64,000 nt of DNA from Batrachochytrium dendrobatidis JAM81 (lineage: Eukaryota > Chytridiomycota > Chytridiomycetes > Rhizophydiales): the NCBI RefSeq assembly GCF_000203795.2, contig NW_006281102.1, forward strand, positions 910,567-974,566, in the 5' to 3' direction. The translations under genes and the position numbers were made by a program. Below are positions 55,892 to 64,000 of this stretch, piece after piece; position 1 is the stretch's first letter, and each line of letters begins with the position of its first letter. Below the pieces are notes generated by a model that was not told the DNA's origin, ran no database searches, and saw only the letters and a program-made list of their open reading frames with translations.

Positions 55892-57047
55892 TGTAAAGTT
55901 AATCAGCCCGTGAATGTACGTTTAAAAAATCAAAGTTTTGATGCTGTTTTATGAAGCAATATAGCTGAATGCTTCCGATCGGAATGAGCTAAAATTCTCA
56001 AGATAGGAAGCTAGAGGGCTTGTTATGCTTTGTATTTACTATGGCTATTGAATTTATAACACGCCTTTTTTTTATGGCGGCATGAAAGTGCTGGATAAGG
56101 GATGCCTGTGCCGCATTTGTCCATACTGAATATAGGCTACATAGCGGTTTTTGCGTATACATATTTATAAGAAACCCATTTCAGTTTTGCCGATGGATTC
56201 AATTCATTCCGGTAAATTTTTCCAATTATATTTTGAAGTTTATCTGCGTTTTCATCCAAAATAGTTGAATTTAAAAACACAAGGTTCAAACAAATTACAG
56301 CACTGTTTTGAGTTGGGCGGTCCGAGTTACCTATCAAACAAGCAAGGGTATATAAAATATAATTGGCTTTATTTTCAAAGCCTGCCGCCTTTACCACGTC
56401 CTATTATTAATAATAGCAGCAATGTGTTCCGAAATATTAGGGAGGCCATACAACTGTGCATTCCTAAACAATCCCTTTTCCAATACTAAAAATAATTAAT
56501 GCAACCCATGTAAAGCCGCACATGAATGCCCCTACTTTGTGCACCAAACTCGACTGATTGCTAGTTTTCAATACATGGATTTTCGAGATTGATACAAGAC
56601 AAACACAATTGCTCCACGAAAAAAAACAAGATTTATAGTTACCAATGTTAACCACGTCGATTCTTGGTTGATTATGATTGCTGAGTATACATGTCTTGTA
56701 AAAGCCGCTTGATATTGACAAAGCAAAAGTTAAGGGACTTGTCTACTGTATATTGCAAATTGACTTCCGATCCGACAAGTTTTTTGTTCAGCCGTTATCT
56801 ACTCCCTTATATTTGCAGAAGCATCAAAGACAAGTTAATATTTGAATACCAAAATGCCCCTTCTCAGATGTACCATTATATCTTTACTACAACTACAGTT
56901 GCATTTATTGGCGGGAAATTAAAAAAGTATCATTACAACAAGGTATTTCAAAGTTACCCGTCACGCTCTTGCTATACCAGACATCCTATGCCATCATCCT
57001 GATTGTATTTCTTGCTAACCTCTGTAGCATTCACTCTAGCAGCAACA
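55892..57047. promoter_or_regulatory. FET3-FTR1 divergent intergenic region
   Basis: The 5' flanks of both iron genes meet here. GATA-type words occur at 56001-56006 (AGATAG), 56240-56245 and 56795-56800 (both AGATAA on the minus strand). Fungal iron genes are commonly repressed by GATA factors, but this number of sites is about what chance gives. A coding-like remnant (next entry) occupies part of the interval. Confidence 0.4.
56137..56450 (-). pseudogene. Coding-like remnant between FET3 and FTR1
   Basis: The frame from 56397 reads DVVKAAGFENKANYILYTLA, then SDRPTQNSAVICLNLVFLNS and LQNIIGKIYRNELNPSAKLK to a TAG at 56137. An upstream piece in another frame (LYGLPNISEHIAAIINN, to ~56450) would join it with a two-base shift. 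The amphipathic helices look like an ARM/HEAT-type protein. There is no good start and the frame is broken, so it is probably a relic, or an exon whose partners I missed. Confidence 0.3.
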
Positions 57048-58187
57048 ATGCCGGACCTTTTTTCGATTCCTATTTTTTTCATTCTCTTTCGTGAGACGAT
57101 CGAAGCAGCAATTATTGTGTCTGTCATGATTGCTCTCATTGATAAGATTTCTGCATCATCTCCACAGTTCAAGGCCATGTCACGCCAATTGAAGCGACAG
57201 GTCTGGGTCGGTACACTCTCAGGATTATTAATCTCCTTGACCATTGGAGTTATTTTTCTTGTTATTCTATTCAAGTATGCAGTTGATATCTGGGCCCAAG
57301 CCGAGGCTTTGTGGGAAGGTGTGTTTAGTTTGCTCGCTTCCATCATGGTGGCCGTCACTGCCATTTCTATGCTCAAGGGATCTCGCATGTATGAAAGATA
57401 TTCGATTAAACTGGCCAAAAAGCTTGGAACTATTTCACATACAGATGATGGAATTACACATGCAACATATACCAATGTTTCTGGGTCAGACATTGTCGAT
57501 CGAACTAATGACATTGACAACTCGCCTTTCAAATCCAGTAGTGTGCCAGCTGGCTTGGATGGTCAAAAGCAGCATGTTGCTCAGATGGATGGTGCCCTTC
57601 AAGTAATCCATGAATCTACACCTCAAGAGGATCAGGTCGATGCACTCAGACAGCCGCTCAGAGCTTTGTTCTGGCTTCCGTTTATTACTATGCTACGCGA
57701 GGGTCTTGAATCGGTGGTTTTTATTGGAGGTGTAGCCATGTCTGAAGATGGTAGGTCAATTCCGCTTGCTGTAATCTGCGGTATACTGGTCGGTGTTGGC
57801 ATCGGGTTCCTGCTACATACTGGTGGCTCGCGACTTACTCTGCATTGGTTTTTTGTCATCTCTGCCTGTTTCCTTTTGCTCATTGCCAACGGCCTTTTCG
57901 TCAAGTCCATTGGCCACTTTGAAGACTACACGTGGAGCAAGGCCATTAATCTTGAAGCTGATGATGTGGGCACTGGCGCATTTGATCCAAGAATCAATGT
58001 GTGGCATTTTGATTGCTGTAGTCCCGAAGACAAGACACAAGGATGGGGTATCTTCAACTCTATTCTAGGATGGCTTAATAATGCATCAGTATTCACTGTA
58101 ACATTCTACTGCTTGTTTTGGATCATCAGCTCATGCCTATTGATCTTTATGCGATTCCGCGAAAACAAGCTCCGTGCCAACAAATAA
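57048..58187 (+). CDS. FTR1: High-affinity iron permease Ftr1
   Basis: Plasma-membrane iron channel that takes Fe(III) from the ferroxidase. Single exon, 379 residues from the ATG at 57048; the frame is open upstream but only without an ATG. Seven hydrophobic segments are visible. Both REXXE iron-translocation motifs are present: RETIE in the first helix (FFILFRETIEAAIIVSVMI) and REGLE in LREGLESVVFIGGVAMS. A ~95-residue hydrophilic loop follows KGSRMYERY. The C-terminus is short and basic (RFRENKLRANK). The partner ferroxidase gene is divergent and adjacent. Confidence 0.95.
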   Translation: MPDLFSIPIFFILFRETIEAAIIVSVMIALIDKISASSPQFKAMSRQLKRQVWVGTLSGLLISLTIGVIFLVILFKYAVDIWAQAEALWEGVFSLLASIMVAVTAISMLKGSRMYERYSIKLAKKLGTISHTDDGITHATYTNVSGSDIVDRTNDIDNSPFKSSSVPAGLDGQKQHVAQMDGALQVIHESTPQEDQVDALRQPLRALFWLPFITMLREGLESVVFIGGVAMSEDGRSIPLAVICGILVGVGIGFLLHTGGSRLTLHWFFVISACFLLLIANGLFVKSIGHFEDYTWSKAINLEADDVGTGAFDPRINVWHFDCCSPEDKTQGWGIFNSILGWLNNASVFTVTFYCLFWIISSCLLIFMRFRENKLRANK

Positions 58188-58349
58188 GAACGTGAAAGTT
58201 TATCCAGTCTATCAAATAGTTTTAACTACTGAAGATTTGATTGGATATCTTGCTATTGTGATAACTCTACATTTAGACCAGTGATAGTTCACACCTTTGT
58301 CTAAGCCACTGCATTGCCAAGGTGATAATCTTGCTTCTTTCCACTTCAT

Positions 58350-58880
58350 TGCCGTATTCATATAAAATGGAACACCTGCATTCAACTTGCATTGACTAGC
58401 TTTATTTTGCTTTGAAATAAACAATGATTGAATCTTTGCGTTTTATACTACAAATTGACTGCTTCAATAGATATTCTCAATATCAGGAATCACATGTACA
58501 AACCCATTTTTAGATTGTCATCTGTGCCAAGAATGAACAGTATAGAGCTTTATACCTCGCAAGATTGCTGTTGGACGATTAAAAGACACAATGTTGTTTA
58601 GTAAACTAGCATCAATCGTTTGATGAGACTGACAGTTTATATGTGACACTGGAATAGAGTATACAATTACATGGGAAAACGGCTGGCGGTATCATGCTAT
58701 GTTCAAATCTCAAAATAACTGTATAACAGAGTGTGGGTCATATCTGGCATTTTTCCCTAATCCAACTGCTCTGCCTGTATGATATTCAAGGCTCAGTTGA
58801 ACATATTCATACTATGCCAGTCTAAAGCCATATCAGAGCTACAGGAAATTGAAAATAAGTTTTATTTATATGGTATGTTG
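58350..58880 (-). repeat. Dispersed TIR-family copy, opposite orientation
   Basis: It starts GCCGTATTCATATAAAATGG near 58351. The interior (58470-58620) is the reverse complement of the palindrome's spacer: TATTCTCAATATCAGGAATC, ACAAACCCATTTTTAG, TATAGAGCTTTATACCTCG and CAAGATTGCTGTT. An inverted terminus TTTTATTTATATGGTATG lies near 58860. It lies between the 3' ends of FTR1 and the C2H2 gene. The bases 58188-58349 hold nothing notable. Confidence 0.6.
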
Positions 58881-58983
58881 TAATGCAACAGTGAAATGGC
58901 AAGAGTAAAAAAGATTGTGCATCAAGTAAACCTGTTAAAATGAGGATTAGGTTTAAAATCATCACCCAGACCCAAAAACAATG

Positions 58984-61621
58984 CTACTTTAGTGTAAGCT
59001 CATTTGAATATAGAAAGTGCGGGGTGGAATGATCGGACTTGCTCTTTTTGTAATTATTTCCATGAACAGATTCAAAAGGAAACGTATCAAATGTCCGTTT
59101 AAATTGGCGTGCTTGATATTGCGCAAGCATCGATTGCTCGTGATGTTGGTTAGGTGATGATTGGTTTTGAGAAACAGCATGATGCTGATAATGATGCTGT
59201 TGGTGGTGGGAAGATGGGTAGTAGTGGGGTGGGTAGTGATGTGGCTGCGTCGATGGAGGTAGAGTGATGGAGTGATGTCTACTATCAGGACGAGTAGAAA
59301 TTGAAGGCAGAACTGGGTATTCTAAACTTGGAGAGTGTGAAGAATGATTCCTACGACCATCAAAAGCAGCTGGAGCATTGCCATAGTATTCGCGGTGATG
59401 CAAATAGCGAGGTTGTTGCTGGAATGCCGAGATCGCTTCCTGCTTTGTCTGCACAATTGTCGGCTTGAAATTCATGGAGTGATTGGGGCTATTATGCACA
59501 CGGGTGTCGTCTGAATCAGACTTTTGAAACGGTTTATAGTTTGAAAGATAATCATGCTCGCTGTGGCGATACCTATTGTAAGTGGATGGGTAAGGATGCG
59601 AATTGCCACTATTTGAGCAAGCCAAGAGCTGTGGATCACTATCCGTGCGCGATGAGTAAAGGACAGGTTTGACCGATAAATCTGGATTCGCCTTATCTTG
59701 AATGATATCCTGTGTGGCTGTTGGAGGAGGCTCTTGTGAGCAACTGGTACCTGCTATACCAGACACAGTTGATGGCTTTTTGATCCTACGCAAAGCAGCG
59801 GTATGGGATTTGAAATGAGCAGCCAAGTTGTCCGTTCGCGTAAATGTCTTGTGACATCCATGAAAGGTACATAGAAACGGACGTTCGCCTGTATGCATTC
59901 TCAAATGACGCGTCAAGTGCTCTTGTCGGTTGAACATACTGGTGCTAAAATAACCCGTGATTGGCAAATTAAAGATCAAAACCAAAGGAGAAAGTAAAAA
60001 CACATGGTTAGCTGTCATAGCCAGCATAAAACTGCGTTTTAAAGGAGCCTGGACAAAGCAGAGTGATCATAGTTGGAGATTCAACGGGATTTGAGGGCAT
60101 AAACCATTAAAAGCATAACCAAAGAACAAAACATCGACATCACATGATGACAATAAAGAGACAAGGTGGAAAAACCAACGGGGTTGATTGAATTAGATTG
60201 GAAAGTAAATAGCTCGCACTGCCAGACATTAATGAGTAGATCATTCCAAACAGATGTTTGATGTTTTCAAGCACATGAACCTGTTCATCAAATAAGCAAT
60301 AAAAATCCAAACCAATGGAAACATACCATAAAGAATAGGTGCATTTGATGGTTTTGGGTAACTGCTCTTGTCTCTTGGCTGGACCCCTTTGCTTTCGAGG
60401 GCGGACTCTTGCTGCTTCCAGACCAGTGTCTGGTACAACACTGGCATGAGATGATTTTCCTCCTTTGATATCTCCATCATTGACCGTCTGTGATTCGTCA
60501 GCCTCCATACTTTTTGCACCAAGCACAAGCCTAGGGGTTGCACTTAAAAGTCTAGGGGTAGCGAGGGACATTGGTGTGGTTGAACTAGGGTCGGAGAGAG
60601 GAGAGGCAGTTATTTTTTGAATATACGTTGATGGATTCTGTAGCATATCGCCTTGTTCCCGCTGCCTCTCATGATGATGGCTGTAGTCCTGCTCTATATG
60701 GTACCTCCTGATTTGGCCATTGCTGACGGTGATATGGTTAGTAGCGCTTACAACGCCTCTGCTGCCAGACGTAATTCTGTTGGGGTGGGGTTCGAAAAGA
60801 TGTGGTGCAGTATATGATAGTGATGGCTTAGATCCAACCAACCGTCTGGATAAACCCAAGGCATTGTCCGCTAGATTGCCACAATTAGGAGAAATGTTTG
60901 ACCGAGTGCTGACAGCAATGGCACTGCACGGTGCCAACACACAAGTGGATGCGAGCAAATGGGTGCCATCTGATACAAAGGGAACTGTGCTGGCAGGATG
61001 ACTGCTATTTGTCCGAGTTATAGGGGTGGTACAATATTGAGCAGGATTACCCGATGTGGCTCTCCGAATCAATGTTGAATCAGTGGTTGCTGCAAATGTT
61101 GAAGGGTCGGCTCTGTCCAGCACGGTAGACTCAAAGGGCGTTGCTGCCTGTGCTTGTTGGGTTGCTGCTTTGGAAATAAATGTGGGCAACAATGCAGGGT
61201 GCTTGCTTTCGTATGCATAAGATGTTGTAGATAGTGAAGGAGCTGGATGGGATACAGATAGGGAGGAGTGCGGATACGATGGCTGTTGCTGGTAAATTAA
61301 AGGGGTGTTGAATCTTGCACCATCTGAGATGCAAGCTTTACCATCCGAAATTGCATCATCTTTTTCAGCCTTTTTGGATGCATTATCTGTACAATTTGGT
61401 GATTGATGATGCTGAACAGATAGTACATTGTCTGCTGAAGTACATTGAGGTGAAGTTTGCATGTTGGGTTTTGAAAACCCACTACTTGACTTGGCATCTT
61501 CTCTGTCATGGAAAGATTGCAAACTATTGTCTGTGTCAATGGCTGTATCATGGCTACCAAAATCAATGACTGCAGCCAAAGACATGGGGTTGAGCACGGA
61601 GAATGAGCGCCGATGGAGCAT
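58984..61621 (-). CDS. Two-finger C2H2 transcription factor
   Basis: Two exons: 61621-60327 and 59944-58984, joined by an unusually long 382-nt intron that falls inside the first zinc finger; together 751 residues. The long N-terminal part is Ser/Thr/Pro/Gln-rich with no domain, ending in [19 protein letters not shown]. The fingers read [20 protein letters not shown] (C-x4-C, then H-x3-H) and [20 protein letters not shown] with its His pair, linked by the TGERPF element. The C-terminal ~270 residues are His/Ser/Pro/Tyr-rich, with a [24 protein letters not shown] tract. The finger text is like that of fungal stress or development regulators; no target can be named. Confidence 0.88.
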
Positions 61622-61984
61622 GGCGAATGACCTGCAGCAAATTGTGGTGTACTATACAATTAAAGACGGAAACAAACAGGAGAACTTTTGACGGCTATTT
61701 TTATGGGTTGCTGAATGCCGAAAATACAAAAGGTAGTTGCGGCTATATTATATAGCGAAAAAGAATTCTCGCCATCTGATTTGAGGAAATCAAATAGCCC
61801 TTGACTACAGTCGTGAATCCTGGACTAGACAAAATTCACAAGTTTGGCTACAAAAAGAGCTATATACCCAATGGATTGGACGTTGTTTTGCTTCCAACCT
61901 GATACCACAGCTGTTGAACCAATTATTATATTTGGTTTGAACTACTATTTTCAACGCACTCTTCATGGCTAGTTTCATTCACTG

Positions 61985-63243
61985 CTGTATTCATGGAAAA
62001 TAGATCACTAAATCAAGTGACAGTAATAAATATTGTCTCATGACACAATTGATGCCAGTTTACTGGTCAACATTGTGTTTTGCAAACTCCCTGATAGGTT
62101 TACTGGCCTTTCTTGGTGCTTATTTTGTATAGAAAACTGACCGAGTGCTTACATCAGTTTCAATACATCCCATATCCTTGGCACTTGTTTAATTTCCAAC
62201 TCTTCTTTCTTATAAACTAAACATTATGTCATTGGGTGATTGATATGGAAACAAGTTGTATTAGAGACATGCAATCTGTTTTTTGAACTAGAGCGCGAAT
62301 ATGAGATTAGAATACAATAAATACGAGGTTATCAAGTTTGAAGTATCAGAGCAGTCAAACCAAATATTTGGGCTACAATATATGAATCTGATTTCAAACT
62401 TGTCGACTGTACAATGTATAACTCCTAAAGATGGAGAATGCCGATTCAAAAATATAGCTTGGTTGTATTGTATAATGGCTGTTGTTTGAAGGCTGATTAA
62501 AGGAATTGTAAATGCTTTAATATTTCAGGATTTTCCAAACAATGATAGTGAAGCATTCCCTGATGCTTATTCGACTCGAAACAACATACTATTTCACAAA
62601 ACTGGACTCACTAATTAAACATGATCTGTCAATCATTCAACAAACAGCAAACTTGCAAGATATCGAGCTCTATATTGTCTAGTCTTGGAAAAGCTGACAA
62701 TTTAATAAAAAATGGGTTTGTAGATGCAATTCCCGACATTCTCAATTTCTCAATAAATACAAAAACCAAGCTATATTTTTGAATCGGCATTCTCCATCTT
62801 TAGGAGTTATACATTGTATAGTCGACAAGTTTGAAATCATATTTATATATTGTAGCCCAAATATTTGGTTTGACTGCTCTGATACTTCAAACTTGATAAC
62901 CTCGTATTTATTGTATCCTAATCTCATATTCGCGCTCTAGTTCAAAAAACAGATTGCATGTCTCTAATACAACTTGTTTCCATATCAATCACCCAATGAC
63001 ATAATGTTTAGTTTATAAGAAAGAAGAGTTGGAAATTAAACAAGTGCCAAGGATATGGGATGTATTGAAACTGATGTAAGCACTCGGTCAGTTTTCTATA
63101 CAAAATAAGCACCAGGAAAAGCCAGTAAACCTATCAGGGAGTTTGCAAAACACAATGCTGACCAGTAAACTGGCATCAATTGTGTCATGAGACAATATTT
63201 ATTACTGTCACTTGATTTAGTGATCTATTTTCCATGAATACGG
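61985..63243. repeat. 1.26-kb palindromic TIR element (youngest family member)
   Basis: The left arm (61985-~62473) and right arm (~62755-63243) are reverse complements of about 489 bases with only scattered mismatches; mirrored positions sum to about 125,228. The spacer is about 280 bases. Outer ends read TGTATTCATGGAAAATAG and its complement. A pair of mirror-image open frames (62301-62489 plus, 62742-62927 minus) is a by-product of the symmetry. No transposase is encoded, so it would be a non-autonomous foldback or long-TIR MITE-type element. Other copies in the window are older and mostly partial. Confidence 0.85.
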
Positions 63244-63843
63244 ATGTCAAGGGTTGGTTTATTGTTTAGACTATTAAAAAACATCAAAGTGCAACCAGGC
63301 ATTTCAGCATGGCACAGCCCATAGCCGTCTGCGGTATACATGATTGTACTCTAGCCCTGATTGTCATGTAGATAGTCACTGTGCACAAGAAGCTGCTTTG
63401 AAAGGAAAACATGTCAAATAAAGGGATGGCTAAGGATAGTCTGTGGCTCTAAACCCTCCAATATCTAGCAGCACAACAAACACAGGCTGCTTCTGACAAG
63501 TGAGCTACGCGTTAGGCCAGACACAACCAACTCATTCCAATTCTCTGATTCTTTGTGTATTGTCACTGTATCTCCCTTTTCAATACACAGTGGATACTTG
63601 CCCTCCCCTATCAATGTAAACCCTAAAAATATTGTGTTCATGTTACCTGTAAGTAGGGTTTTGTGATCTCCCTTAATCGGCGTCTAAACTATATAATCGT
63701 CGAATATTGTCCTTATTTTAACATACAGTCTGAGTAGTCTCCATCTGCAGTTAAACCGACTTTACTTGAACAGCTAGATTGTTTGAAATCCAATACCAAC
63801 CCATCGCTAATCAATACATTTATTACAAAGAGCGCCACTGATC
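63244..63843 (+). promoter_or_regulatory. 5' region of the secreted-protein gene
   Basis: No gene. TATATAA at 63690-63696 lies 148 bases before the ATG at 63844 and CT-rich stretches follow (CTCCCTTTTCAA, CTCCCCTATC), a plausible promoter and leader. Confidence 0.35.
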
Positions 63844-64000
63844 ATGAAGTTTATTTCGGCTGCTCTTGTTGCTGTTATGGCTGTCGCGGTTGTTGCCAGA
63901 CCTTCTCCATGTATTGGAAATAGTTGCTCTGCCACACCACAGTCTACTACCCCTCAGTCTACACCATCCCCATCTCCATCTCCAGTAACAGTACCGTCTC
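63844..64000 (+). CDS. Secreted Thr/Pro/Ser-rich protein, cut by right edge
   Basis: 52 codons are visible before the window ends. It opens with a clear signal peptide (MKFISAALVAVMAVAVVA, probable cleavage before RPSP), then a short Cys-containing piece (CIGNSCSA), then PQSTTPQST and PSPSPSPVTV repeats. This layout, signal peptide plus low-complexity Thr/Pro/Ser, is common among chytrid secreted or cell-wall proteins, often in lineage-specific families. No function can be stated from this fragment. Confidence 0.7.
   Translation, partial: MKFISAALVAVMAVAVVARPSPCIGNSCSATPQSTTPQSTPSPSPSPVTVPS

Noticed and set aside
55892..57047. GATA-factor binding sites as evidence of iron regulation
   Set aside because: Three WGATAR words in 1.16 kb is about the chance expectation; no clustered or palindromic sites were seen.
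62301..62927. Two similar small proteins on opposite strands
   Set aside because: They are mirror images created by the inverted repeat, with no start context or domain.
1..64000. tRNA, rRNA, CRISPR or telomeric repeats
   Set aside because: No cloverleaf with a GTTCRANNC-type box, rRNA segment, spaced repeat array or telomere motif was found by eye; a tRNA scan would be decisive.

Overview
The window is nuclear DNA of a fungus with short spliceosomal introns, mostly 50-120 nt. The gene content (Gti1/Pac2 factor, Fet3/Ftr1 iron pair, type II phosphatidylserine decarboxylase, fumarylacetoacetase) and a secreted Thr/Pro/Ser-rich protein at the right edge suggest a chytrid, most likely Batrachochytrium or a close relative. 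The genus is an inference from style and cannot be proven without a search.

Left conserved block (1-13.4 kb): a partial coiled-coil gene, a small Ser/Thr-rich gene, a nine-exon fumarylacetoacetase gene, an unrecognised gene, uracil-DNA glycosylase, a membrane acyltransferase with a 22-nt microexon, and a coiled-coil gene divergent from a CLASRP-like splicing-factor gene.

Accessory island (13,394-29,088): about 15.7 kb splits the coiled-coil/CLASRP pair and lies between two near-identical 1,240-bp direct copies of that pair's shared 5' region. It holds two near-identical but defective hAT elements, an ORF-poor tract of odd composition, a frameshifted DUF4246 gene, a frameshifted glyoxalase-like gene, a single-domain retropepsin-like gene, a small gene cut by the second hAT, and a protein kinase with one in-frame TGA. 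Because the duplicated segment carries the 5' ends of both host genes, the coiled-coil gene stays whole at the left copy and CLASRP stays whole at the right copy.

Right conserved block (29.6-64 kb): CLASRP, a coiled-coil gene, a Gti1/Pac2 (WOPR) regulator, a mitochondrial protein with a 21-bp minisatellite, a plasma-membrane-type syntaxin, a GPR107-type seven-helix protein, Bud20/ZNF593, a C2-domain phosphatidylserine decarboxylase next to a Sec14 lipid-transfer protein, a VTT-domain membrane protein, the FET3/FTR1 iron-uptake pair, a two-finger C2H2 regulator, and the start of a secreted protein.

A dispersed terminal-inverted-repeat family runs through the window. Its freshest member is a 1.26-kb palindrome at 61,985-63,243. 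Older half-copies sit in a FAH intron, in 5' flanks, and across the stop codon of the GPR107-type gene. No tRNA, rRNA or CRISPR was recognised.
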